The translations under genes were made by a program, and so were the position numbers. Shown here in pieces: positions 8,318-17,494 of a stretch of 64,000 nt of DNA. Under the pieces are notes generated by a model, which had not been told where the DNA came from, did not search any database, and saw nothing but the letters and a program-made list of their open reading frames with translations. This DNA comes from Maribacter forsetii DSM 18668. GTDB taxonomy: Bacteria > Bacteroidota > Bacteroidia > Flavobacteriales > Flavobacteriaceae. The number at the start of each line of letters is the position of its first letter. Positions within the stretch are counted from its first letter, which is position 1. The DNA lies in assembly GCF_000744105.1 (NCBI RefSeq), contig NZ_JQLH01000001.1:1054001-1118000 (forward strand). Direction: 5' to 3'.

Positions 8318-9559
8318 TTGAATCTAGAATATTTTATCGCCAAACGGCTTATAAAGGGTAAGGAGCATAAAATTAGCATATCTGCACCAATAATAAAAAT
8401 AGCCATTGCAGCAATTGCAATAGGGGTTATCATGATGTTGGTCGCCATTGCTACAGGAGGCGGTTTAAAAGAGAAAATACGTGAAAAAGTAACTGCTTTC
8501 AACGGTCACGTTCAAATCTATAATTACGACAATAATAATTCTGAAGTTTCTGTCGTGCCGGTGAGCACGGAGCAAGAGTTTTATCCGGACTTCAATATGG
8601 TAGATGGTATTGTGCATATACAAGCTGTGGCAACTAAGGCTGGTATTATCCGTACTGAAGAAACCTTTGAAGGTATTATTGCTAAAGGTGTCGGCAAAGA
8701 ATATAATTGGGAGCCTTTTGATGAATTTTTAATTGATGGTGTTTTACCTGATTATTCTGGGGAGTTGAATTCTGATGTGCTTATTTCGAGAATAATGGCA
8801 AATCGGTTGAACTTAAAAGTGGGAGATTCTTTCTTTACCTTTTTCTTGCGGGATGATGCAGCCGATAAAATACCTAACCAAAGAAAGTTTACCATTACCG
8901 GAATTTACGATAGCGGATTTGAGGAAATTGACGGACTCTATATTTTTACAGACATACGCCATATACAGCGCATGAATAAATGGAAAGACACCGAAGTGGG
9001 TAATTTTGAAATCTTCCTAAATAGTTTTGATGATATTGATCAAAAAGCGAATGAAATCTATGGCGAAACAGTAGCCAGTTTAGATACCAAAACCATAAAA
9101 GACAAGTACTATAAAATCTTTGAATGGATAGGCTTGTTCGATTTTAATATTGCCCTGATCATTGGTATCATGATTATTGTTGGTGGTATAAATATGATTA
9201 CCGCATTATTGGTTTTAATATTAGAACGTACGCCAATGATCGGTATTCTAAAAGCGTTGGGCAGTAACAATTGGAGCATTAGAAAGGTGTTTTTGTATAA
9301 TGCAGCCTACCTTATTGCAGTTGGGTTGTTCTGGGGTAATCTTATAGGTCTGGGTGTTATTTTTATTCAAGATAAGTTTCGTGTGTTCAAATTTCCTAAC
9401 CCGAAAGAATACTACATTGAGTACATACCTGTAAGTATAGATCTTTGGACCATTCTTCTTTTAAATGCGGGAGTGTTGCTACTTTGTTTATTGATGCTTT
9501 TGATCCCATCATACATTATTACTAGAATTACACCAGTGAAAGCAATTCGATTCGAGTAA
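8318..9559 (+). CDS. FtsX/LolC-type ABC transporter permease
   Basis: The 413-residue protein has the topology of LolC/LolE-like permeases: one N-terminal transmembrane segment (about residues 25-47, IKIAIAAIAIGVIMMLVAIA), a large periplasmic domain (about 50-260), and three C-terminal segments of the FtsX domain (about 275-300, 325-350, 375-405). The family moves lipoproteins or other envelope substrates. No ATPase gene adjoins, as is common for Bacteroidota LolC/E-like genes. The start is TTG at 8318, giving the conserved beginning MNLEYFIAKRLI; the next ATGs lie inside the first membrane segment and are unsuitable. Confidence 0.8.
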   Translation: MNLEYFIAKRLIKGKEHKISISAPIIKIAIAAIAIGVIMMLVAIATGGGLKEKIREKVTAFNGHVQIYNYDNNNSEVSVVPVSTEQEFYPDFNMVDGIVHIQAVATKAGIIRTEETFEGIIAKGVGKEYNWEPFDEFLIDGVLPDYSGELNSDVLISRIMANRLNLKVGDSFFTFFLRDDAADKIPNQRKFTITGIYDSGFEEIDGLYIFTDIRHIQRMNKWKDTEVGNFEIFLNSFDDIDQKANEIYGETVASLDTKTIKDKYYKIFEWIGLFDFNIALIIGIMIIVGGINMITALLVLILERTPMIGILKALGSNNWSIRKVFLYNAAYLIAVGLFWGNLIGLGVIFIQDKFRVFKFPNPKEYYIEYIPVSIDLWTILLLNAGVLLLCLLMLLIPSYIITRITPVKAIRFE

Positions 9560-9611
9560 TTTTTTCAATAGCTTATTTCGTAATTAATCTTCGATTAGAC
9601 CCCTTTTTGGT

Positions 9612-9619
9612 AAATTTGA
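9612..9619 (+). promoter_or_regulatory. Candidate -7 promoter element
   Basis: TAAATTTG matches the Bacteroidota -7 consensus TAnnTTTG, 15 nt before the ATG at 9635. No convincing -33 TTG is seen, so support is partial. Confidence 0.35.
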
Positions 9620-9634
9620 TGTAAAACAGACCAC

Positions 9635-10930
9635 ATGCATCATAAACTACTATGTACTCTAATCGCTGTGTTTTTATTGACAGGTGTCAATGCACAGAAA
9701 CTTTCAAAGAACGAGAAGAAGGTTGTTAAATCTATCGAGAAAAATAATGCCGAGGCAATTTCATTTTTAGAAAAAGTCGTAAACATTAATAGCGGAACCT
9801 TAAATCTTAAAGGTGTTGAAATGGTAGGGCAAGAATTTGCTACTGCGTTCACTGATATAGGTTTTGAAAGTACTTGGATACCTATGCCCGAAGAAATGAA
9901 TAGGGCAGGACATTTATTTGCAGAAATTAAAGGCACTAAAGGAAAGAAGTTATTACTAATTGGTCATCTTGATACGGTTTTTGAAGAAGATAGTCCGTTT
10001 CAAACTTTTGAAATGGTGAACGACTCTATCGCACATGCACCAGGTGGTAATGATATGAAGGGTGGCGATGTTATAGTCCTATATGCGTTAAAAGCATTAC
10101 AACAAAACGGATTACTAAATGATGCTCAAATTATTGTAGCCTTTACGGGTGATGAAGAAAGTACAGGTAGTCCGTTAGAAAAAAGTAGACACGATTTAAT
10201 TGAAGCTGCCAAAAGAAGTGACATAGGTTTAGGTTTTGAAAACTCTACCGGTTTCAATTATGCAACTGTTGCAAGAAGAGGTTCTTCAGGATGGAAAGTT
10301 GAGGTAGAGGGCAAGAGAGCGCACTCATCTGGTATTTTTAGTGAAGACACAGGTGCAGGAGCCATTTTTGAAATGTCTAGAATACTAAACGGATTTTATA
10401 CCGATGTAAAGGGCGAAGATTTATTGACTTTTAATCCGGGTACTTTAGTGGGTGGTACTTTTGTAGAATTCGATGAAATGACCAGTAAGGGAACTGTTTT
10501 TGGCAAGACCAATGTAGTGGCGCAAAAAGCAGAAGTCCGTGGCGGATTACGATTTATATCAGAAGAACAAAAAGAACGTGCTCGTGAAAATATGCGAACC
10601 GTAGTGGCAAATAATTTGCCACAAACATCTGCAACAGTAACTTTCAAAGATAGTTACCCGGCAATGCAACCAACAGAAGGGAACAAGGCTTTACTGGCAA
10701 AATTGAACAAGGTAAGTTTAGATTTAAAGCAAGGAGAAGTTTTAGCATATGATCCAGGTAAAAGAGGTGCGGCAGATACTTCTTTTGTGGCGGAGTATGT
10801 AGATTGCTTAGACGGATTGGGTACTATGGGTAATGCAGCTCACACTCCCGAAGAAACAGTGAATTTGAATACTATTAAAGCATTAACGAAAAGAACAGCA
10901 CTATTAATTTATAGATTGATAAATGAGTAA
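9635..10930 (+). CDS. Secreted M20 family metallopeptidase (carboxypeptidase G2-like)
   Basis: The 431-residue protein has a signal peptide (residues 1-20, ending VNA-Q). Catalytic-site residues are clear: His111 and Asp113 in GHLDTVF, Asp140 in GGNDMKGGD, Glu174-Glu175 in GDEES, and a late His in AAHTPEE. A dimerisation-domain-like insert lies at about residues 215-330. M20 enzymes are two-zinc exopeptidases or deacylases; the closest look is the glutamate carboxypeptidase group. The signal predicts periplasmic action. It overlaps the next gene by 8 nt (10923-10930), so the two are probably co-transcribed. Confidence 0.85.
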   Translation: MHHKLLCTLIAVFLLTGVNAQKLSKNEKKVVKSIEKNNAEAISFLEKVVNINSGTLNLKGVEMVGQEFATAFTDIGFESTWIPMPEEMNRAGHLFAEIKGTKGKKLLLIGHLDTVFEEDSPFQTFEMVNDSIAHAPGGNDMKGGDVIVLYALKALQQNGLLNDAQIIVAFTGDEESTGSPLEKSRHDLIEAAKRSDIGLGFENSTGFNYATVARRGSSGWKVEVEGKRAHSSGIFSEDTGAGAIFEMSRILNGFYTDVKGEDLLTFNPGTLVGGTFVEFDEMTSKGTVFGKTNVVAQKAEVRGGLRFISEEQKERARENMRTVVANNLPQTSATVTFKDSYPAMQPTEGNKALLAKLNKVSLDLKQGEVLAYDPGKRGAADTSFVAEYVDCLDGLGTMGNAAHTPEETVNLNTIKALTKRTALLIYRLINE

Positions 10931-11708
10931 TATAACAACATTAAAAGTAGGTGATCAACAAGTGACAATTGAAGCGGGAGAATTGGTAGGCTACCAAGTT
11001 TCTGGTTATGAATTTATGCACCAAAAGGGAAATCCTGGGTGGCGCAGCGTAGATACTGAAATGTTTCCGTTGATCGGACCAACAAATGAGGCAGATTTTA
11101 AAGTAAAAACACCTAAAGGTTTTGCTACTCAAGATCAGCACGGTTTGCTTCGTGAAATGAAATATAAGTTAATGGAAAGCTCAGCAAGTAAAGCTGTATT
11201 TTCTAAAAAATATACGGCAAATACAGCCGTTTTAAATTCAAAGTATCCTAAAAAATCTACCGCAGAGAAGCTGAGCTGGCCTTACGATTTTGAGTTCGTA
11301 AAAACGTTTGAATTAAAAGACAATTCCTTGGTGGTTACGTTTTCAATTTCTGGTGAAGAGGGCATGCCTTTTATGCTAGGGTATCACCCTGCATTTATGC
11401 TGCATACTGAAAATGCAATTATATCAACGGGCAATCAGAATATTACAATTCCTGAAGTAATGGCAGTAGGTAGCAGAGCATTGCAAGTTCCTAAAACAGA
11501 TACCATTATCTTAAAAGATGAAAAATCGCTTCAAATAACATCCGAAGGTTTTAGTCACTTCATGCTTTGGACAGAAGTGCCGAATATGGTCTGTATAGAA
11601 CCAATCACCTTTTATCCGTATGCCGTAGCACAAGAAAATTTGGCGGAAGGTTTTATGGTATTAAAGAATGAGCCTGCAATGTTTAAGGTTGCACTGAAAC
11701 CTTTGTAG
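10923..11708 (+). CDS. Aldose 1-epimerase (galactose mutarotase-like) family protein
   Basis: The 261-residue protein lacks a signal peptide. The pattern fits the galactose mutarotase-like beta-sandwich fold: a sugar-binding region (FPLIGPTNEADF), GLLRE near residue 75, FMLGYHPAF near residue 155 and a late CIEPITFYP segment with the expected glutamate. Enzymes of this family interconvert alpha and beta anomers of free hexoses or hexose 6-phosphates. It overlaps the M20 peptidase gene by 8 nt, which suggests translational coupling; a functional link between the two is not obvious. Confidence 0.75.
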   Translation: MSNITTLKVGDQQVTIEAGELVGYQVSGYEFMHQKGNPGWRSVDTEMFPLIGPTNEADFKVKTPKGFATQDQHGLLREMKYKLMESSASKAVFSKKYTANTAVLNSKYPKKSTAEKLSWPYDFEFVKTFELKDNSLVVTFSISGEEGMPFMLGYHPAFMLHTENAIISTGNQNITIPEVMAVGSRALQVPKTDTIILKDEKSLQITSEGFSHFMLWTEVPNMVCIEPITFYPYAVAQENLAEGFMVLKNEPAMFKVALKPL

Positions 11709-11735
11709 GTAAAGTTTATAGCGAAAATTGGGTGT

Positions 11736-12509
11736 ATGTGTTATGATGTAAAAACAAGCTTAGAGGCGCAATTAAAAAGGGCAAAACGGAATCAAGATTT
11801 AAAGGCAATCGAAGAGATTGTTGAAAAACTGGGACCGTTGACCAATTTGCCGCTTCATCATGCATCGGGCTTTTCGCATCCTGAGGTTTTAATCTATACT
11901 AATGAAGACCCGTTTTACCCTATGGTAGCTACTTGGGGTCTTATTCCGCATTGGGTAAATAGTGTTAAACAACAAAAGAAAATTTGGAACAGCACCTTGA
12001 ATGCTCGGGTAGAAACCATTTTTGAGAAACCTGCTTTTAGGGATGCAGCCAGTGAGAAGCGTTGCATACTCTATGTCGACGGATTTTACGAGCATCAACA
12101 TTGTAATAAGAAAACATACCCGTATTTCATCCACCGAAAAAATAATGAACCATTAGCATTGGCTGCCTTATGGTCTGAATGGATTCACCCTGAACATGGT
12201 GGCACCGTCAATTCTTTTTCTATCGTAACGACTCTAGGTAATGGACTGATGGCAAAAATTCACAATAACCCAAAATTGAAAGAACCTCGTATGCCCTTAA
12301 TGCTTTCTAAAGATGTGGAAGAGCTGTGGTTATCTCAAAATACGGACTTTGAACAGGAATTGACTGCACTGCTGAATAGGGAAAATGATGTGGAATTACA
12401 AGCTCGCACTGTGGGTAAACTTCGTGGTAAGACCTATGCGGGAAATGTAGCTTCAATTGCTGATGAGGTCAAATACCCTGAACTAGAGGATAACGAATTC
12501 AAATTCTAA
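11736..12509 (+). CDS. SRAP (HMCES/YedK-like) abasic-site protein
   Basis: The 257-residue protein begins MCYDVK. In the SRAP family, Met removal exposes Cys2, which forms a thiazolidine crosslink with abasic sites in single-stranded DNA. The other site residues are visible: NARVET (Asn and Glu), ILYVDGFYEH, and the C-terminal HNNPKLKEPRMPLML with its conserved Pro-Arg-Met-Pro. It protects abasic DNA during replication. It is the second-to-last gene of a compact run from the M20 peptidase to the TfoX-N protein; spacing to the next gene is 3 nt. Confidence 0.88.
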   Translation: MCYDVKTSLEAQLKRAKRNQDLKAIEEIVEKLGPLTNLPLHHASGFSHPEVLIYTNEDPFYPMVATWGLIPHWVNSVKQQKKIWNSTLNARVETIFEKPAFRDAASEKRCILYVDGFYEHQHCNKKTYPYFIHRKNNEPLALAALWSEWIHPEHGGTVNSFSIVTTLGNGLMAKIHNNPKLKEPRMPLMLSKDVEELWLSQNTDFEQELTALLNRENDVELQARTVGKLRGKTYAGNVASIADEVKYPELEDNEFKF

Positions 12510-12512
12510 GTT

Positions 12513-12857
12513 ATGGCATATAGCGAGTATTTGGCAGATAGAATACGACCACGTCTAAAGGGAAAAGGCGAATTGGAGGAAAAGAAAATGATGGGCGGAC
12601 TCATTTTTATGGTCAATGGCAAAATGTGTATTGGTATCATGTTCGACAAAAAAAGCGAAGAAGATAAGCTAATGGTGCGTGTTGGTAAGCTCAAATATGA
12701 AGAACTCCTCAATAAACCCGGCAGCAAACCAATGGACTTTACGGGCAAACCCTTGCGTGGTTTTTTGTTTGTTGGTCCCGACGGATTCGACATTGAAGAT
12801 GATCTAGATTTTTGGGTAGAAAAGGCGTTAGAATTTAATAGACTTTTAAATATATAA
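12513..12857 (+). CDS. TfoX/Sxy N-terminal domain protein
   Basis: The 114-residue protein corresponds to a stand-alone TfoX N-terminal domain. The characteristic KKMMGGLIFMVNGKMCIGI strand-turn region lies at residues 24-42, and PLRGFLFV at about 85-92. It lacks the C-terminal TfoX domain of the competence regulator Sxy, as is common for short bacterial homologues whose function is unknown. It begins 3 nt after the SRAP gene, and the two are presumably on one mRNA. Confidence 0.78.
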   Translation: MAYSEYLADRIRPRLKGKGELEEKKMMGGLIFMVNGKMCIGIMFDKKSEEDKLMVRVGKLKYEELLNKPGSKPMDFTGKPLRGFLFVGPDGFDIEDDLDFWVEKALEFNRLLNI

Positions 12858-12906
12858 AGTAGTGTTACAAAACTTTCAGGGGCTTTGAAATGATTAAATT
12901 TGCTGT

Positions 12907-14655
12907 GTGAAAAACATTTTCCCTTTTTTGGAATGGGTTTCAACCTATAGGAAAGCCAATTTTATAAAAGATTTGTTGGCAGGTCTTACCGTGGGTATCG
13001 TATTGGTGCCCCAAGGTATGGCATATGCTATGATAGCAGGGCTTCCGCCTGTTCACGGTCTATATGCCTCATTATTTCCTGTACTTACGTATGCAATTTT
13101 AGGAACTTCAAGAAAAATAGCGGTTGGTCCCGTTGCAATGGATTCTTTACTTGTAGCTGTTGGTTTAGGGACATTGGCAATTACGGGAGTAGAGAATTAC
13201 ATAAAAATGGTGGTGGTACTTGCCCTTATGGTAGGTGTTATCCAGTTCTTGCTTGGTGTTCTACGCATGGGTTTTTTGGTCAATTTTCTATCTAAACCCG
13301 TAATTAGCGGTTTTACATCTGCAGCAGCGATTATCATAGTTTTCAGTCAGTTGAAGCATTTATTAGGTATTTCTGTTCCCGGTAGTAATGTGGTCTATGA
13401 AACTATGTATAATGTATTTAGTGCACTAGGAACAATTAATTGGGTAGATTTTGGTATCGGTCTTGTGGGTATAGCGCTGTTGTTAGGTTTTAAAAAATGG
13501 AATAGAAACATTCCCGGTATATTAATTATAGTAGTGGTGGGGATTATTGTCGTTTATGTATTTCAATTGCAGAATTATGGTATTAAGTTGGTAGGAAATG
13601 TACCTAGCGGATTGCCATCTTTTGTAATACCAACTTTAGATGTTGAAGATATAAAGCAATTGGCGCCTATTGCCATTGCATTGGCATTGGTAGGGTACCT
13701 AGAGGCGATATCAATTGGTAAAGCTTTACAAGATAAAACGGGTGAAGATACAATTAAGGCGAATCAAGAATTAATAGCCTTGGGCTCTTCAAATATTGTG
13801 GGTTCTTTTTTTCAAGGTTATCCGGTAACGGCAAGTTTTTCTAGATCAGCGATAAGTTATGACGCTGGTACAAAAACCAATTTATCTGCAATTTTTAGTG
13901 TCATATTAGTGGTATTGACCTTACTGTTCTTAACTCCCTTATTTAAATATTTGCCAAATGCTATTTTAGCGAGCATCATCATGGTTTCTGTAGTAAAGTT
14001 AATAGATATTGCCTACTTTAAACATTTATGGCTCAACCGTAAAGATGAGTTTTTTGTTATGTTGATTACATTTCTGATTACGCTGTTTGTGGGGATTACG
14101 CAAGGAATTTTAATCGGCGTTTTGTGTTCTTTATTGTTGATGGTGTATAGAACATCTAAACCGCATTTTGTAGAGATTGGTAATATCGGTAATTCCGACT
14201 ATTACAAAAATGTGATTCGTTTTGCAGATGAGGTGGTGGTACGTAATGATCTTTTAATAGTTCGATTCGATTCGCAATTGTACTTTGGTAATTCAGCATA
14301 TTTTAAAAAGCAGTTATTAAAGCATATCAAAGCAAAGGGACCTCAGTTAAAAGGTATTATTTTGAATGCTGAATCTATAAATTATATAGATGCTACCGCG
14401 GCAGATATGCTATCGAAGTTAATACATGATATTCGTGAAAGAGGACTTCAATTTTTTATTGCAGGAGCAATAGGACCAACACGAGATATCATTTTTAATA
14501 CGGGAATCATTAAAGAATTACAGCGAGAGTTTTTATTCGTTAAAACGAAAGAAGCCGTTGATTTTTTCGAGAATCCAAATGAAATTTCATTATTGGCTGC
14601 AAAAGTAGCTTATGAAAATAGCAGAATGGCTAGAGCAAAAAGAAGCCTAAATTAA
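12907..14655 (+). CDS. SulP family anion transporter with STAS domain
   Basis: The 582-residue protein has a SulP/SLC26 transporter domain with about 10-12 hydrophobic segments between residues 20 and 420, starting with AGLTVGIVLVPQGMAYAMIAGLPP, quoted here only as residues about 26-49. A cytoplasmic STAS domain follows at about residues 440-555. The family carries sulfate, bicarbonate or other anions. The start is GTG at 12907 (MKNIFPFLEW); no ATG gives the full first helix. The downstream MBL-rhodanese gene handles persulfide sulfur, so sulfate or sulfite movement is a reasonable but unproved link. Confidence 0.85.
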   Translation: MKNIFPFLEWVSTYRKANFIKDLLAGLTVGIVLVPQGMAYAMIAGLPPVHGLYASLFPVLTYAILGTSRKIAVGPVAMDSLLVAVGLGTLAITGVENYIKMVVVLALMVGVIQFLLGVLRMGFLVNFLSKPVISGFTSAAAIIIVFSQLKHLLGISVPGSNVVYETMYNVFSALGTINWVDFGIGLVGIALLLGFKKWNRNIPGILIIVVVGIIVVYVFQLQNYGIKLVGNVPSGLPSFVIPTLDVEDIKQLAPIAIALALVGYLEAISIGKALQDKTGEDTIKANQELIALGSSNIVGSFFQGYPVTASFSRSAISYDAGTKTNLSAIFSVILVVLTLLFLTPLFKYLPNAILASIIMVSVVKLIDIAYFKHLWLNRKDEFFVMLITFLITLFVGITQGILIGVLCSLLLMVYRTSKPHFVEIGNIGNSDYYKNVIRFADEVVVRNDLLIVRFDSQLYFGNSAYFKKQLLKHIKAKGPQLKGIILNAESINYIDATAADMLSKLIHDIRERGLQFFIAGAIGPTRDIIFNTGIIKELQREFLFVKTKEAVDFFENPNEISLLAAKVAYENSRMARAKRSLN

Positions 14656-14709
14656 ATAAATCTCGTACCTTAAAGGTGAAGGGATATTTTAAAAATAAAA
14701 AAGTGTAGA

Positions 14710-16119
14710 ATGAATATAGAACAGATATATACTGGTTGTTTGGCTCAAGGAGCATATTATATTGAGAGTGATGGTGAAGTAGCTATTATTGATCCATTGC
14801 GTGAGGTGAGTCCGTATGTGAAAAGAGCCGAAAATGACAATGCAAAAATCAAGTATATTTTTGAAACACATTTTCATGCAGATTTTGTAAGCGGTCATGT
14901 AACCTTATCCAAAGAAACTGGTGCGCCTATAATTTACGGTCCTACCGCAAACCCTTCTTTTGATGCTATTATTGCCGAAGACGGACAAGAATTTAAATTG
15001 GGTAAGATTACGTTCAAGGTGTTGCATACACCAGGGCATACTATGGAGAGTACTACCTATTTGTTGCGAGATGAAGACGGTAAAGACCATGCGATTTTTT
15101 CTGGAGACACTTTATTTTTGGGTGATGTAGGAAGACCAGATCTAGCACAGAAATCTGCAGACATGACGCAAGAGCAATTAGCAGGTAAGCTGTTTGATAG
15201 TTTACGAACTAAAATTATGCCGTTGGCAGATGATGTTATTGTATATCCTGCGCACGGAGCAGGTTCTGCATGTGGTAAGAATATGATGAAGGAAACAGTG
15301 GACACCTTGGGCAATCAGAAAAACATGAATTATGCCTTAAGGGCAGATATGACCAAAGAAGAATTTGTAAAAGAAGTAACCGACGGGTTGTTGCCACCGC
15401 CTAAATATTTTCCTTTGAACGTAAAGATGAATAAGGAAGGTTATGAGGATATTGGTGATGTGCTTGATCGTGGTAATGTTGAGTTGTCACCCAATGAGTT
15501 TGAAAAAGCAGCGAACGACACGGAAGCTTTAGTGTTGGATGTAAGACATCAAGACGAATTTGTAAAAGGTCATATACCAAGATCCATATTTATCGGACTT
15601 AATGGTGATTTTGCTCCGTGGGTGGGCGATTTAATTGCCGATACCAAACAACCTTTGTTATTGGTGATTCCTGAAGGAAAGGAAGAAGAAGCAATCACCA
15701 GATTATCGCGTGTAGGTTTTGATTCTGCTATTGGATATTTAAAAGGAGGAATTGAAGCTTGGAAAGCGGCAGGTAAGGAAATAGACCAAATAACCTCGAT
15801 TACTTCATCAGAAGCCAAGGGCCTAATTGATAAAGGCAATGTCGGTATTTTTGATGTTCGTAAAGATGGGGAATACCTAAGTGAGCATTTGGTAGGGGCT
15901 GTACATACACCGTTGAGCGAACTGAATAAGCATTTATCTGAATTTCCTAATCAGGGAGAATTCTTGGTGCATTGTGCCGGCGGATACCGTTCTGTAATAG
16001 CATCCTCTATTTTAAAAAGTAGAGGAATTCACAATCTAATTGATGTGAAAGGTGGATATGGTGCACTTAAAAATGAAGATTTAGAAAAGACGGATTACGT
16101 TTGTCCTACAACCTTATAA
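14710..16119 (+). CDS. MBL-fold persulfide dioxygenase-like protein with two rhodanese domains
   Basis: The 469-residue protein has an N-terminal metallo-beta-lactamase domain with His54-x-His56-x-Asp58 and His63 (THFHADFVSGH), then TPGHTMES, SGDTLF and PAHGAGSAC. This set fits ETHE1-like persulfide dioxygenases, which oxidise glutathione persulfide to sulfite. Two rhodanese domains follow. The first (about residues 270-355) lacks the catalytic cysteine (LLLVIPEG in its place). The second (about 375-455) keeps it in HCAGGYRS. The protein is cytoplasmic. An intrinsic terminator for it lies at 16179-16206, inside the convergent gene. Confidence 0.85.
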   Translation: MNIEQIYTGCLAQGAYYIESDGEVAIIDPLREVSPYVKRAENDNAKIKYIFETHFHADFVSGHVTLSKETGAPIIYGPTANPSFDAIIAEDGQEFKLGKITFKVLHTPGHTMESTTYLLRDEDGKDHAIFSGDTLFLGDVGRPDLAQKSADMTQEQLAGKLFDSLRTKIMPLADDVIVYPAHGAGSACGKNMMKETVDTLGNQKNMNYALRADMTKEEFVKEVTDGLLPPPKYFPLNVKMNKEGYEDIGDVLDRGNVELSPNEFEKAANDTEALVLDVRHQDEFVKGHIPRSIFIGLNGDFAPWVGDLIADTKQPLLLVIPEGKEEEAITRLSRVGFDSAIGYLKGGIEAWKAAGKEIDQITSITSSEAKGLIDKGNVGIFDVRKDGEYLSEHLVGAVHTPLSELNKHLSEFPNQGEFLVHCAGGYRSVIASSILKSRGIHNLIDVKGGYGALKNEDLEKTDYVCPTTL

Positions 16120-16129
16120 TCACTTCAGG

Positions 16130-17494
16130 TTATAATGCAAATACAGCTGTGGGATGATTTCGTACATAGCTTTCAACAATACGCTGGGTCTCCAGCGTAT
16201 TTTTTTGTGGTGTAATGAACATTTCAAGGTCTTCAATTTGTTCTATAGCTACATCGATAGGGGCAAACCCGTAACCGGCATAATTATTCTCTCTGATGAC
16301 CACAAATCCGTTTTCATCCAATGTTCTTCCATTGGTTTTTATGACCAGCGTGGAAGCAACGTCTTTTATACTTTGTAAAGCCTCTTGAACGCGTTGGTTG
16401 TATTCTTCTACCATTTCTAAGTCAGAACAAATACCTATGCACTGCTTTATTTTATAGTGCGAGCAAACAGCCACATTTTCTTGTAAATGGCAATACTTAG
16501 GGCAAAGCTCAAAAGTGCTGCATAGCGTTTCTAAATACTGTCTGGCCTCGGTGGGACTATAACAAATAGCAACCGGATTAGGAGTCATCTTTATTTTATT
16601 GAATGCAAGATGTATAATGCCATTACGGTCTTCATATGTGAAAATGCCGTATTGTTGAATAGATCTTTTTTGAGCACTGTTATATTTAGGGTAGTGGTGT
16701 TTAATTTCAGCTGATTCTTTCAATAAAGCAATAAGCTCATTACCAGTTTCCTCAAAATCTAATGATGCGGTTTCCGCACAAAGGGTGATTTCCTTTGTCT
16801 TTTTATCGTAGAAATGTCCAAGAACTCTTTTTTTTATGTTCTTGGCTTTACCCACGTAAATAATTTTTCCTTTTTGGTCCTTAAAGTAATATATACCTGC
16901 GGTTGTTGGTAGCTTAAGATACTCTTCTTTTGGTAAACCAGGAGGTAAAGTAGCCTCTTGAGATTTAGAATTCAAGAATTGTTTAAAAACCGTGTCTGCA
17001 TTTTCCGTCCTCAATAATTTATGAAACAATAAGACTGTGGCGTGTGCATCACCTCTGGCGCGGTGCCTATCAGTTAGGGGTATTCCAAGTGCTGCTGTTA
17101 ATTTTCCTAAACTGTAAGAGTTATAGCCCGGTAATAATTTTCTGGATAAACGAACCGTACATAATTTCTTTCTAGAGAAGTCATGTCCTAAAAGTTTAAA
17201 CTCGTTTTTGATGACATTGTAGTCAAAATTGACGCTGTGGGCTACAAAAATGGTGTCTTTGGTAATATCTAGAATCTGCGGAATTATTTCTTCTAACAGC
17301 GGAGCATTACGTACCATGTCATTGTCAATACCTGTAAGTCCGGTAATAAAAGCAGGTATTTTACATTCCGGATTTACTAAAGAGGTAAACTCATCTATAA
17401 CTTCATGCCCGTCATATTTAAATACGGAGATTTCGGTAATGCGATTGCCTTTAATACCGTTTCCGGTAGTTTCTATGTCAATTATCGTGTACAA
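16130..17494 (-). CDS. DEDDh exonuclease domain fused to GIY-YIG nuclease domain
   Basis: The 454-residue protein has an N-terminal exonuclease of the DnaQ/epsilon type: IIDIETTGNG (Asp/Glu), HSVNFDYNVI (Asp) and HRARGDAHAT (His/Asp), covering about residues 1-165. A GIY-YIG domain follows at about 203-285 (GIYYFKDQKGKIIYVGKAKNI; quoted only to give its position), as in UvrC and Cho. The C-terminal region (about 300-454) contains several cysteines (CPKYCHL, CSHYKIKQCIGIC) that may bind metal. The arrangement suggests DNA repair or replication-linked processing. It ends 10 nt from the stop of the convergent MBL gene. Confidence 0.85.
   Translation of the reverse strand: MYTIIDIETTGNGIKGNRITEISVFKYDGHEVIDEFTSLVNPECKIPAFITGLTGIDNDMVRNAPLLEEIIPQILDITKDTIFVAHSVNFDYNVIKNEFKLLGHDFSRKKLCTVRLSRKLLPGYNSYSLGKLTAALGIPLTDRHRARGDAHATVLLFHKLLRTENADTVFKQFLNSKSQEATLPPGLPKEEYLKLPTTAGIYYFKDQKGKIIYVGKAKNIKKRVLGHFYDKKTKEITLCAETASLDFEETGNELIALLKESAEIKHHYPKYNSAQKRSIQQYGIFTYEDRNGIIHLAFNKIKMTPNPVAICYSPTEARQYLETLCSTFELCPKYCHLQENVAVCSHYKIKQCIGICSDLEMVEEYNQRVQEALQSIKDVASTLVIKTNGRTLDENGFVVIRENNYAGYGFAPIDVAIEQIEDLEMFITPQKNTLETQRIVESYVRNHPTAVFAL
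16179..16206 (+). terminator. Intrinsic terminator inside the convergent coding region
   Basis: A perfect 9-bp stem ATACGCTGG/CCAGCGTAT (16179-16187 and 16192-16200) with a 4-nt loop is followed by six T residues on the plus strand. It lies 60 nt after the stop of the MBL-rhodanese gene but within the last codons of the minus-strand exonuclease gene. It has no T tract on the minus strand. Confidence 0.7.
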
